Source of the DNA: CAIQPS01 sp964631965
GTDB lineage: Bacteria > Actinomycetota > Thermoleophilia > RBG-16-64-13
Direction of reading: 5' to 3'
NCBI GenBank assembly: GCA_964631965.1
Contig: CAZWAR010000010.1
Coordinates: 1 to 38,091 of the forward strand
DNA length: 38,091 bases
The position numbers were made by a program, and so were the translations under genes. This document shows positions 14,779 to 22,954 of the stretch, piece after piece. The notes below the pieces were generated by a model. The model did not search any database, had not been told where the DNA came from, and saw only the letters and a list, made by a program, of their open reading frames with translations. Within the stretch, counting starts at the first letter, position 1. Each line of letters begins with the position of its first letter.

Positions 14779-17430
14779 ATGGGAGAGGTGCAACGATTCA
14801 CGAACTGCACCACAGGGGGGCCTGTGTTCGTCGATGTCCAAGATGGCAAGATCATCCGCCTCACCCCGCTCGAATTCGATGACACCGACTCGCCATCCTG
14901 GGTGATCGACGCCCGGGGGCAGAAGTTCTCCCCACCGCGCAAGGCCCTGGTCAGTCCTTGGACCGTCGCCCACCGTTCCACGGTGTACTCGCCCAAGCGG
15001 ATCCTCACTCCGCTCAAGCGGGTGGACTTCGACCCCAAAGGGGAGCGCAACATCCACAACCGCGGCACGTCCGGGTACGAGCCCATCTCCTGGGACGAGG
15101 CCTGGGATATGGTCGCGGATGAGATCATCCGGGTGAAACGGGAGTTCGGTCCCTGCGCCATCTTCACGCAGCCCAGCAGCCACCAGATGTGGGGCAACGT
15201 CGGCTACCGTTTCAGCTGCTACCAGCGCTTCCTCAACGCCGTGGGGATGACCTACATCGAGCCCAACCCGGACAGCTGGGAGGGATGGCTGTGGGGCGGA
15301 GCCCACATGTGGGGAAACACTCACCGTCTGGGTAACCTCGAGGGCTATGACCTGTTGGAGGACTCGCTCAAGCACACCGACATGATCGTCTTCTGGTCGT
15401 CGGACCCGGACACCACTCAGGGCGGGGTCTACGCGGGTTTCGAGTCGCTGCCGTGGCGGCGGTGGCTGAAGAGCCTGGGCGTGAAGATGATCTTCATCGA
15501 CCCCTACTTCAACCACACCGCTGGCCAGATCGGCGACAAGTGGCTGGCCCCGCGGCCCGGCACCGACGTCCCCGTGGCGCTGGCCATCGCCTACACCTGG
15601 CTCACCGAGGGCACCTACGACAAGGACTACGTGGCTTCGAAGACCGTCGGTTTCGAAGAGTGGACGGACTACGTGCTCGGCAAGACGGACGGCCTGCCCA
15701 AGACGCCCGAGTGGGCGGAGGCCGAATCGGGCGTACTCGCCCGCGACATCCGCGCGTTGGCGCGGGAATGGGGCTCCAAGAAGACCATGCTTGCCGCGGG
15801 GGGCCTGGCCGGCTTGGGCGGCGCCGCCCGCTGCGCGACCGGCGCCGAATGGCCGCGCGCCATGATCGCTCTGGCCACCATGCAGGGCATGGGCAAGCCC
15901 GGCAGCAACCTGTGGAGTACCGGCTATGGCCCGCCGCAGGACGAGAGCTTCTTCTTCCCGGGCTACACCGAAGGCGGCATCTCCGGCGACCTGGCGAACA
16001 GCGCCGCCGGCAAGGACCTGGCGTATCGGCTCTTCCCCCGAGGCGGGGCGTTCTCCAACCCGCATCGCTCGGCGGAGGGATCCCTGGGCTACCGCCTGAG
16101 GACTCCGGAGATCATGATGCACGAGCCTCATGAGTGGTATGGGAAGGGCTTCACCGGACAGACGATCGAGTCCCAATTCCACAAGTTCCAGTACCCGGCA
16201 CCCGGCTACTCGATGGCGCAGATGTACTACCGCTTCGGCGGCTCGTTCTTCGGCACCATGACGAACACGAACAAGCACGTGAAGGCCTACCGCGAGGGCA
16301 AGGTGCCCTTCGTCGTCTCGCAGGCCATCTGGATGGAGGGGGAGGCGAAGTATGCCGACGTCATCCTCCCGGCCTGCACCAACTTCGAACGCTGGGATAT
16401 CGGCGAGTGGACGCTGGCCAACGGCTATGTGACCCACAGCTCCCAGATGTGCAGCCATCGCATCATCACCCTGCAGCACAAAGCCATCGAGCCGCTCGGC
16501 GAGTCGAAGTCCGACTACGAGATCTTCCGCGGACTGGCAGCCCGTCTCGGCCTCGAGGGCATGTACACCATGGGCCGCGACGAGCTCGATTGGGTGAAAG
16601 CGATGTTCGATGCCAGCGATCTGCCCACGGTCACCACGTGGGAGGACTTCATGAAGAAGGGCTACTACGTGGTGCCTCCCCGCCCGGTCGACCGCAAGCC
16701 CACCCCGGGCATGCGCTGGTTCGCGGAAGACCGGGAGCGCGACACCCCCGACTGGGGCCCGGCCCCGTGGGAAGTCGTGCAGAACAAGGGCCTGCAGACG
16801 CAGTCCGGCAAGATCGAGTTCGTGAGCAACAGTCTCAAACGGGCCGAGGCCACGGGCTTGGTGGATCCCGAACGCCCGGTGATGGGCCCGCAGTACTTTC
16901 CCAGCTGGGAAGGGCACCGCACGGCGGAACTCACCCAGAAGTACCCGCTGCAGCTCATCATGCCTCACCCGCGCTACACGTTCCACACCCACAACGATGC
17001 CAAGGAAAGCTGGACCAACGAGATCAAGGACCACCGCGTGCTCCACGGGGACGGCCGCTACTACTGGATCATGCGGGTCTCGAGCAAGGACGCCGCCGCG
17101 CGCGGCATCGAAGACGGTGACCTCGTCCGGGCCTTCAACGACCGGGGCTCCGTGATCGTCTCCGCTCGGGTGACCGAACGCATGGTGGCCGGAGTGGCCC
17201 ACTCGTACGAATCGTGCGCCGAGTACGACCCGCTCGGAACACCGGGAGAGTCGGCCGATCGCGGCGGCTGCGTGAACGTCCTCTCGCCCTCGCGGTTCAT
17301 CACGCCGATGTCCTCGGGCATGGCGAACAACTCGTGCCTCATCCAGATCGAGAAGTGGGAGGGGGCGCCGGGGATGGCCGGAGGCGGATCGGCCGGGATA
17401 GGCGACGCAGTGAGTGAGGGGGTGGCCTGA
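14779..17430 (+). CDS. athL: Molybdopterin (bis-MGD) oxidoreductase, pyrogallol-phloroglucinol transhydroxylase-like large subunit
   Basis: 883 residues, close to the 875 of Pelobacter acidigallici transhydroxylase (AthL), with an AAGGGAGGG site before ATG 14779. It has no TAT signal and no N-terminal Fe-S Cys motif, as in AthL, so it is cytoplasmic. Key AthL residues (His144, Asp174, Ser175 as Mo ligand, Trp176) have counterparts at a constant offset of 9: His135 in SSHQMWGN and Asp165-Ser166-Trp167 in PNPDSWEGW. Tyr396 in FFFPGYTEGG is the likely match of Tyr404. The C-terminal MGD-binding domain follows (LQLIMPHPRYTFHTHND to FITPMSSGMANNSC). AthL moves hydroxyls between polyphenols without net redox; related bis-MGD catechol dehydroxylases are an alternative. 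It overlaps the small-subunit gene by one base. Confidence 0.88.
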   Translation: MGEVQRFTNCTTGGPVFVDVQDGKIIRLTPLEFDDTDSPSWVIDARGQKFSPPRKALVSPWTVAHRSTVYSPKRILTPLKRVDFDPKGERNIHNRGTSGYEPISWDEAWDMVADEIIRVKREFGPCAIFTQPSSHQMWGNVGYRFSCYQRFLNAVGMTYIEPNPDSWEGWLWGGAHMWGNTHRLGNLEGYDLLEDSLKHTDMIVFWSSDPDTTQGGVYAGFESLPWRRWLKSLGVKMIFIDPYFNHTAGQIGDKWLAPRPGTDVPVALAIAYTWLTEGTYDKDYVASKTVGFEEWTDYVLGKTDGLPKTPEWAEAESGVLARDIRALAREWGSKKTMLAAGGLAGLGGAARCATGAEWPRAMIALATMQGMGKPGSNLWSTGYGPPQDESFFFPGYTEGGISGDLANSAAGKDLAYRLFPRGGAFSNPHRSAEGSLGYRLRTPEIMMHEPHEWYGKGFTGQTIESQFHKFQYPAPGYSMAQMYYRFGGSFFGTMTNTNKHVKAYREGKVPFVVSQAIWMEGEAKYADVILPACTNFERWDIGEWTLANGYVTHSSQMCSHRIITLQHKAIEPLGESKSDYEIFRGLAARLGLEGMYTMGRDELDWVKAMFDASDLPTVTTWEDFMKKGYYVVPPRPVDRKPTPGMRWFAEDRERDTPDWGPAPWEVVQNKGLQTQSGKIEFVSNSLKRAEATGLVDPERPVMGPQYFPSWEGHRTAELTQKYPLQLIMPHPRYTFHTHNDAKESWTNEIKDHRVLHGDGRYYWIMRVSSKDAAARGIEDGDLVRAFNDRGSVIVSARVTERMVAGVAHSYESCAEYDPLGTPGESADRGGCVNVLSPSRFITPMSSGMANNSCLIQIEKWEGAPGMAGGGSAGIGDAVSEGVA

Positions 17431-18278
17431 TGGGTGGCGCGAAGAAGTGGAACATGGTCATCGACCTGGCCCTGTGCAACGACTGCAATTGCTGCTTCAT
17501 GGCCGACAAGGACGAATTCACCGGCAACGCCTGGCCGCCCTACTCGGTGGCCCAGCCCTGGGAGGGCGCCCGCTGGATCGACATCGACCGGAAGGAGCGC
17601 GGCCAATTCCCGCAGATCCAGGTGGTCCACAAACCCGGCCACTGCTTGCACTGCGACAACGCGCCCTGCATCGCCGCCGCCCCTGACGCCGTCTACAAGC
17701 GGGACGACGGCATCGTGATCATCGACCCGGAGAAGGCCAAGGGGCGCCGAGAGCTCGTCGACTCCTGTCCCTACGGCGCCATCAGCTGGAACGAGGAAGC
17801 GGGCGTGGCTCAGAAATGCACGGGCTGCGCGCATCTCCTCGATCAGGGGTGGACACAGGTCCGCTGCGCGCAGGCCTGTCCCACCGGGGCCACCCGGTTC
17901 GTGTACGCGGACGACGCCGAGATGGCCGCACTGGTGGAGAAGGACGGACTCGAGGTCTACCGGCCCGAGTTGGATGCGGCTCCCCGCCTGTACTACAAGA
18001 ACCTCTACCGCTGGACGCAGGCGTTCGTAGCCGGCAGCGCGTATTTCGCGGACAACGGTGACTGCGCCGAAGGTTGCGAGGTGACCGTATCCCTCGACGG
18101 CGCGGCGGTCGCCACAGCCGTGACCAACAACTACGGCGATTTCCTCGTGGACAGGCTGGACGTGGACGCCGAGTACGTCGTGGCTGTGAGCGCGGCGGGA
18201 TACAAGACTGTGGAACGCAAGACCATCCCGACGGCCGCCGGCCTTACGCTGCCGGCCGTCGCTCTGGAGAAGGCCTGA
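17430..18278 (+). CDS. athS: Transhydroxylase-like Fe-S small subunit with C-terminal beta-barrel domain
   Basis: 282 residues, near the 274 of Pelobacter AthS. The N-terminal 195 residues carry Cys motifs for several [4Fe-4S] clusters: CNDCNCC (16-22), HCLHCDNAPC, SCPYGAISW, KCTGCAHLLDQG and RCAQACPTGA. The C-terminal part from about residue 205 is a transthyretin/carboxypeptidase-regulatory-like beta domain (CEVTVSLDGAAVATAVTNNYGDFLVDRL), the same unusual extension that AthS has and ordinary DmsB/NarH-type subunits lack. It therefore supports the transhydroxylase-type assignment of the complex. Its start codon overlaps the athL-like stop (TGATGG), implying translational coupling. Confidence 0.88.
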   Translation: MGGAKKWNMVIDLALCNDCNCCFMADKDEFTGNAWPPYSVAQPWEGARWIDIDRKERGQFPQIQVVHKPGHCLHCDNAPCIAAAPDAVYKRDDGIVIIDPEKAKGRRELVDSCPYGAISWNEEAGVAQKCTGCAHLLDQGWTQVRCAQACPTGATRFVYADDAEMAALVEKDGLEVYRPELDAAPRLYYKNLYRWTQAFVAGSAYFADNGDCAEGCEVTVSLDGAAVATAVTNNYGDFLVDRLDVDAEYVVAVSAAGYKTVERKTIPTAAGLTLPAVALEKA

Positions 18279-18325
18279 CGGGCAGCGATCAGGCTGAGAT
18301 AGGCGACAAGGGGAAGGAGATCCAC

Positions 18326-18994
18326 ATGGCAGACGACCTGGAGGCGATGGTCCGCCGGCTGAGCGACATCCATGAGATCAAGAACCTGATGGGCCGATAC
18401 GAGTTCCTGACCACCGCCAACATGTTCACGGAGACCGTGGAGTTGTTCGCGAAGACGGTGCCGCAGAAGATCGAGATCGGACCGCTCGGCGTGTGGGACG
18501 GGATGGATGCGGCCTACCGCTGCTTCCATGGCTTCCATAACTGGACTTCCAAGGTCGGCGTTCCCATCGAGGGGCAAATGATGCAGCATACCCTCGCCAC
18601 TCCGGTCATCGAGGTGGCGGCCGACGGCAAGACCGCCAAGGGCGTGTGGATGTCGCCTGGCCACGAAGCCCGGGTGCTCGGCGGCGCGCTGACCGCGATG
18701 TGGGTGTGGGGAACCTACGGCGAGGATTTCATCAAAGAAGATGGGGTCTGGAGGATCCGCAACCACCACGTATATCTGAACATCATCACCCCGTTCGAGG
18801 TGCCCTGGACGACGCCGGCAGGCGACCCGGGTGACATCGGCGACATCTTCCCGCCCGGCCTGCCGGAGGAGTGGAAGCCCAACCGGCCCAGCACCTACTC
18901 CTGGATGTACTCGCCTTCGGCGGTGATGGAGCTGGTGCCGGCTCCGCCCGAGCCGCACGACACCTACGATCCCTCCACGGACTACATCACGTAG
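18326..18994 (+). CDS. SnoaL-like/NTF2-fold protein
   Basis: 222 residues from ATG 18326 with an AAGGAGA site 5 nt upstream. The N-terminal helix IHEIKNLMGRYEFLTTANMF, the cone-shaped-barrel strands (MMQHTLATPVIEVAADGKTAKGVWMSP) and the terminal EDGVWRIRNHHVYLNI strand are those of SnoaL_4-type NTF2-fold enzymes or binding proteins, usually of hydrophobic ring compounds (dehydratases, isomerases, cyclases). The last roughly 60 residues are Pro-rich and not part of the fold. It lies 47 nt after athS and 78 nt before the PhlG-like gene, so it likely acts in the same pathway, but no reaction can be named. Confidence 0.82.
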   Translation: MADDLEAMVRRLSDIHEIKNLMGRYEFLTTANMFTETVELFAKTVPQKIEIGPLGVWDGMDAAYRCFHGFHNWTSKVGVPIEGQMMQHTLATPVIEVAADGKTAKGVWMSPGHEARVLGGALTAMWVWGTYGEDFIKEDGVWRIRNHHVYLNIITPFEVPWTTPAGDPGDIGDIFPPGLPEEWKPNRPSTYSWMYSPSAVMELVPAPPEPHDTYDPSTDYIT

Positions 18995-19072
18995 TCGCGG
19001 ATACAGACAGGGCGACCCGGAGGGCCGCCCCTCGCCCGGCCGGTGGTGGACACACGAACGAAAGGCACTGCA

Positions 19073-19906
19073 ATGGCTGAACGAAAAGAGTTGACGGCCG
19101 AAGAGAAGGCCAAGCCGTACGCCAAGTACTACTACCTGCCGTCGGCCCCGCCGGCGCCGCATCACGCAGAGATGCTCAAGGACCTCAAGCCTCTCGACCC
19201 GGCCAAGGCCGACGCCATCCAGGATGCGAACAGTCTGCTCGATCCCGGTTACACGCAGGGCGAGAACGGCTACTGCGTGATGCCCGACGGCAGCGGCTAT
19301 GTGGCCCTTCGGCATCCGATGAAGGGCGCCACCCCCGAGATGATCGACTGGTGGTTCGCGTGGCATGGTCTGGAGGATCTGCGTTACAGGTTGTGGTATC
19401 CGGAGATGCACGTGGCCGCCAGGCTCGATCCCGAGGAACGGGCGAAGGTGCTCGACTCCGACCGGACGCTTCCAGAGAAGTTCCAGGGGCTCACCCACCA
19501 CGTGGTGGAGGACATAGGCGGCGGTGTCTTCAACGCCGTCGATATCAGCTTTCTGACGCCTGAAGACTTTGGCTTCGACATGAGCCGGTTCAAGCCGCCC
19601 CACGCCGAAGCTCTCGCCGCCGCCAACGTGATGGCCCGCGGCGTGGACGACCCCAAGGACGGTCCCGGTCTGCCGGTGGCCTTCGTCCACCTGGTGCGCA
19701 AGACCGACGAGGGTATCGAAGTGCGGAACCGTTTCTGGGTGGGCTACCAGATCGTCGACAAGAAGCCGGTCCTCATGCTGCCCCCAGGAATGCGCATTCC
19801 GGAAGAAGCGGTGCAGGGCCTGTTCCTGCACGACGTGCAGGAGTTCGCCAATCTGGGCTCCATCCTGCCCCAGCTCTACGCGGAGATGGAGGGGAAGGTC
19901 GCCTGA
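19073..19906 (+). CDS. 2,4-Diacetylphloroglucinol hydrolase (PhlG)/phloretin hydrolase family protein
   Basis: 277 residues from ATG 19073 (AAAGG 8 nt upstream). It belongs to the PhlG family of zinc C-C hydrolases that remove an acyl side chain from phloroglucinol rings: PhlG makes monoacetylphloroglucinol, and the gut enzyme phloretin hydrolase makes phloroglucinol plus phloretic acid. Conserved stretches are GYCVMPDGSGYVALRHPMKG, WWFAWHGLEDLRYRLWYP and THHVVEDIGGG. The zinc ligands of PhlG (His129, Glu160, His270, Glu274) have likely counterparts in His113, Glu146, His253 and Glu257, the last two in FLHDVQEFANLG with the same HxxxE spacing. Its position next to a phloroglucinol-type transhydroxylase is consistent. 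The actual acyl substrate is unknown. Confidence 0.82.
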   Translation: MAERKELTAEEKAKPYAKYYYLPSAPPAPHHAEMLKDLKPLDPAKADAIQDANSLLDPGYTQGENGYCVMPDGSGYVALRHPMKGATPEMIDWWFAWHGLEDLRYRLWYPEMHVAARLDPEERAKVLDSDRTLPEKFQGLTHHVVEDIGGGVFNAVDISFLTPEDFGFDMSRFKPPHAEALAAANVMARGVDDPKDGPGLPVAFVHLVRKTDEGIEVRNRFWVGYQIVDKKPVLMLPPGMRIPEEAVQGLFLHDVQEFANLGSILPQLYAEMEGKVA

Positions 19907-19927
19907 ACGCAGCAAGGAGGTAGCAAC

Positions 19928-21499
19928 GTGTCGCGATCTTACTCGTTCACGATTCCGCCCGACCCGGTCTCGGATTCCGCTATCGCGCAGAGGGTCGACT
20001 GTGACGTGGTTGTCGTGGGGGCCGGAATCTCCGGGACGCCGGCAGCCATGAAGACCGCGGAGATGGGAGCCCGGGTGAGGGTGCTCGAGAAGGGCCCCAC
20101 CTTCGGCACCCACAGGACCGGCGGCTTCGCCGCTTTCGGCACAAAGGCGCAGAAGGCTGCGGGGATCGAACTGCCGCGGGACCTGCGCGAGCGCATCGTA
20201 CTCGACCTCTGGGGCTCCACCATGGCGTTCCAGGGCCGCCTACCTCTGACGTCCCTGTGGATGCGGTACAGCGCCGAGGTGGCCGATTGGCTCAGCGACG
20301 TATTGGCGGCCAGAGGGGTCGAGGTCCGTTCGGTTGACACCGGCGGTATCACCGGGGCCGGGTTGGAGCGGTCGCTGGTGCGTCCCAACCAGTTCTGGAA
20401 CGAGTACTGTCTCCTACACCGCATGGGCGTTACCTTCGAGGAGGGGGAGAACGTCGACTGGATGGCGCCCATGGTGGAATACGCGCAGGAGTGCGGCGCG
20501 GTGTATCACTACAACACAACCGCGGAGCAACTGGTGCGCGACGGGAATGGCCGGGTGACCGGGGTGATCGCGCGCGACGGGGAGGGTGCGATCTCGAGGT
20601 TTTCGGCGGCCAAAGGTGTCATCCTCGCCGCCGGCGACTTCATCAACGACGAGGAGATGGTCGCGGCCTATTGTCCCCATCTGGCCAGGAACGTGAACAA
20701 CTTCTCGAACAGGCACTGCACCGGCGACGGTCACAAGATGGCGATCTGGGCCGGAGCCGACATGGATGAGATCGTGGCCGGAGACGTCTTCCCGGGCCAG
20801 ACGATCACCGGTAGGAACCTGCACCCCGACGACCCGTTCTACGCTCTCTACATGGACTGGTGGTGGTGCCCGGCGGTGGCCTCGATGCCCATGCTCTACG
20901 TGGATATCGCCGGCTATCGGTATGGCAACGAGAACCTTCCGTTCCAGCAGAATGCGGTGGCGGTCCTCGGCTTGCCGGAAGGCCGCGCCTGGGCGGTGTG
21001 GGACGGCGCGTGGCAGACGAAGTTCCCGATGATCCCGGAGAAGACCCCGGCGTCACGCAACACCGCGGAGCAACTGGAGATCGACCTCCGGGAGGGGATC
21101 ACCTTAAGGGCCGACACGCTCGAGGAACTCGCCACGCTGATCGACGTGCCGGCGGAGAACCTGCTGGCCACAGTCGCCCGCTACAACGAACTGTGTAGCA
21201 CGGGCCACGACGACGATTGCCTCAAGGAGTCCATGTGGATGCAACCCGTGGACACCCCGCCGTTCTACGCCGCGGGCATCGGTGCGGCCATCACAGGCAC
21301 CAGGGGTGGAGTGAAGGTCAACCCCGACATGCAAGTTCTGGACAAGAAGGGGCGGATCATCCCGGGGCTGTATGCGGTCGGGAACAACGCCGGCAGTTTC
21401 TACGGGATGGTATATCCGCCGCAGATAGAGGGTAGCGGCATAGGACATGCCTTCACGTTCGCGTACCTGGCGGCGCGGCACGCGGCCGGAGAGGGATAG
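19928..21499 (+). CDS. FAD-dependent oxidoreductase of the fumarate reductase/ketosteroid dehydrogenase flavoprotein family
   Basis: 523 residues from GTG 19928 with a full AAGGAGGT site. The N-terminal dinucleotide-binding motif is CDVVVVGAGISGTPAAMKTA then VRVLEKG. The family C-terminal FAD motif is IPGLYAVGNNAGSFYGMVYP and GSGIGHAFTFAYLAARHAA. It lacks a flavocytochrome haem or FMN-binding domain and has no signal peptide. The fumarate reductase substrate motif HTxGG is replaced by TGTRGGVKV, so a dicarboxylate substrate is unlikely; ring or enoate reduction or dehydrogenation as in ketosteroid dehydrogenases is more plausible. It is the last gene of the cluster, 21 nt after the PhlG-like gene. 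Confidence 0.87.
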   Translation: MSRSYSFTIPPDPVSDSAIAQRVDCDVVVVGAGISGTPAAMKTAEMGARVRVLEKGPTFGTHRTGGFAAFGTKAQKAAGIELPRDLRERIVLDLWGSTMAFQGRLPLTSLWMRYSAEVADWLSDVLAARGVEVRSVDTGGITGAGLERSLVRPNQFWNEYCLLHRMGVTFEEGENVDWMAPMVEYAQECGAVYHYNTTAEQLVRDGNGRVTGVIARDGEGAISRFSAAKGVILAAGDFINDEEMVAAYCPHLARNVNNFSNRHCTGDGHKMAIWAGADMDEIVAGDVFPGQTITGRNLHPDDPFYALYMDWWWCPAVASMPMLYVDIAGYRYGNENLPFQQNAVAVLGLPEGRAWAVWDGAWQTKFPMIPEKTPASRNTAEQLEIDLREGITLRADTLEELATLIDVPAENLLATVARYNELCSTGHDDDCLKESMWMQPVDTPPFYAAGIGAAITGTRGGVKVNPDMQVLDKKGRIIPGLYAVGNNAGSFYGMVYPPQIEGSGIGHAFTFAYLAARHAAGEG

Positions 21500-21596
21500 T
21501 TACTGGGGAGCGTGGCCGTCGGCCGACCGCCCGACGAATCGCCGGCCTGACCACCAGGGGAGGTGGCGGCGCCGCGCAGCCGCCGCCCCGACGCGG

Positions 21597-21602
21597 TATG
21601 GT
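21597..21602 (+). promoter_or_regulatory. Candidate -10 box of a leaderless transcript
   Basis: TATGGT ends 6 nt before ATG 21609 and no Shine-Dalgarno is present, the usual leaderless arrangement in actinobacteria. Confidence 0.4.
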
Positions 21603-21608
21603 TGCCGC

Positions 21609-22109
21609 ATGACAGCTGCCATCGTGATGACCGTGGTTGCCGGACTCCTTCTCGCCGTCGCCGTATTCGGGACGGTGATGCCCGTACTGCCCGGCAGCCC
21701 CATCGCCTTCGTAGCCCTCGTCGCCTGGGGTGCGGTCCTGGGATCGGCGGCGGCCTGGACTGCGGCTGGTATCGGAGCGTTTCTGACACTTATCGGCTTC
21801 TCCGCCAGCGCGCTTCTTACGGGGCGGCGCATGAAAAAGGAGCAGATCCCGAAGCGCTCTGTCGTGGTGGCCGTGCTGGCAAGCATCCTAGGCATGTTCG
21901 TAATTCCCTTTTTCGGGCTCTTCATCGGGTTCGCCCTGGGTCTCTACCTCGCCGAGTACATGCGGACCGACGACGCGGAGTTGGCCACGAGGTCTAGTTG
22001 GCAGGCGCTCAAAGCGATGGGAGCGGGAATGGCGGTGGAATTCCTGATGGTGGCGCTTGCCGGTTCGGTGTGGACGATAGGGGTGATCGTCCACTTCGCC
22101 ACCGCATAG
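21609..22109 (+). CDS. DUF456 family membrane protein
   Basis: 166 residues from ATG 21609; the open frame upstream to 21447 overlaps the previous gene and is not used. There are four to five hydrophobic helices, with the family motif GTVMPVLPGSPIAFVALVAWG near residue 20 and a Gly-rich ILGMFVIPFFGLFIGFALGLYLAEYM segment resembling glycine-zipper helices. DUF456 proteins are small inner-membrane proteins of unknown function. The gene is probably transcribed alone. Confidence 0.85.
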   Translation: MTAAIVMTVVAGLLLAVAVFGTVMPVLPGSPIAFVALVAWGAVLGSAAAWTAAGIGAFLTLIGFSASALLTGRRMKKEQIPKRSVVVAVLASILGMFVIPFFGLFIGFALGLYLAEYMRTDDAELATRSSWQALKAMGAGMAVEFLMVALAGSVWTIGVIVHFATA

Positions 22110-22220
22110 ATCGCCTTTAGGTACAGTGTCGAGTCCGCATCCGCAGCAGGTTCTCACGCCCCCGGTGGTGGTGCGGCGCCCGGCCCGAGGGCGGGCGCGA
22201 CGCCTGGTGCGCCGTCCGGA

Positions 22221-22514
22221 CTAGTCTTCCTTGGCGTCCGGTGTGCCGAGGAGGTCGGCGAACTTCTTCGCGGTCTTCTCCTTCTCTACATCCTGGGCAG
22301 CGAGCACCTTCGACGTCCTCTCGTCGAGCGTGGGCTTCTTCCTCTGGGCGTTGGCCAGCAAAGTATCGAGCCCCACTTCATCTTGGCCTTCGGCCGCTTG
22401 CCGGAGGATGGCGAGCAGTTCCTGCTGCAGGGTCCGGCTGTTGCGGGCTGCGCGGTTGTGGAGCCCGCGGACTATGTCGTCGGGCACGTTCTTGATAGAG
22501 AGGTTGACGGGCAT
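22221..22514 (-). CDS. Ribbon-helix-helix (FitA/VapB-like) antitoxin-type protein, orphan
   Basis: 97 residues from ATG 22514 (GAGGAG upstream). The N-terminal MPVNLSIKNVPDDIVRGLHNRAARNSRTLQQELLAIL is a classic FitA/Arc-type ribbon-helix-helix DNA-binding domain. The charged C-terminal half (TLDERTSKVLAAQDVEKEKTAKKF) is longer than a typical toxin-binding tail. No PIN-domain or other toxin gene follows: only 111 nt separate its stop from the DUF456 gene. It is therefore either a solitary antitoxin or a stand-alone regulator. Confidence 0.78.
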   Translation of the reverse strand: MPVNLSIKNVPDDIVRGLHNRAARNSRTLQQELLAILRQAAEGQDEVGLDTLLANAQRKKPTLDERTSKVLAAQDVEKEKTAKKFADLLGTPDAKED

Positions 22515-22630
22515 CCGAAGGACTCCTCTCTCGTTTTCGGCGGCATACGGCTACGACGCATCGATTGTAGCTCCCCGGAGGTTGGTATCGTATGCGTGAG
22601 CGTGTCGCATCATCCTCAGGAGGAGCAAAG

Positions 22631-22954
22631 ATGGCCGACCCCGCGAACCTTGCGGAAGCGAGGCGGTACGAGGCTCGCCTCCGCCGCGCTGCCACCAGCA
22701 TGGGACTGGCGCTACGCAAATCGCGCACCCGGGATGAATGCCGGATGGACTACGGCTGCTTTCGCATCGAGAGCAAGGACGGAGCTCCGGTAGCGGGCAC
22801 CTATCCCTACCCATACTCCCTCACTCTCGCCGGGGTGGCGGAGGCTTTGGAACAACTCGCCGAGACACCTCCCGAAATGGGTCGGGACGACCAGGGCAAC
22901 ATTATCCACGGCCGAGCCGGAGCGGCTGATCCCGATTGGGCGAGCCTGAAATGA
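22631..22954 (+). CDS. Hypothetical protein (conserved actinobacterial type)
   Basis: 107 residues from ATG 22631 with AGGAG 6 nt upstream. The sequence has a charged N-terminal helix (ANLAEARRYEARLRRAATSMGLALRKSRTRD) and a compact segment MDYGCFRIESKDG. No known catalytic motif is visible. Its stop overlaps the start of the selenoprotein-like DsbA gene by ATGA, so it is the first gene of a three-gene translationally coupled operon (hypothetical, DsbA-like, MidA-like). Confidence 0.68.
   Translation: MADPANLAEARRYEARLRRAATSMGLALRKSRTRDECRMDYGCFRIESKDGAPVAGTYPYPYSLTLAGVAEALEQLAETPPEMGRDDQGNIIHGRAGAADPDWASLK

Noticed and set aside
14746..17202. 818-residue minus-strand open frame opposite the large transhydroxylase-like subunit
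   Set aside because: It is the antisense shadow of a strongly conserved gene in GC-rich DNA. Its composition (His, Arg, Val-rich, no family) is typical of such shadows.
18131..20113. 660-residue minus-strand open frame
   Set aside because: Antisense to three recognisable genes (small subunit, SnoaL-like, PhlG-like); no family features.
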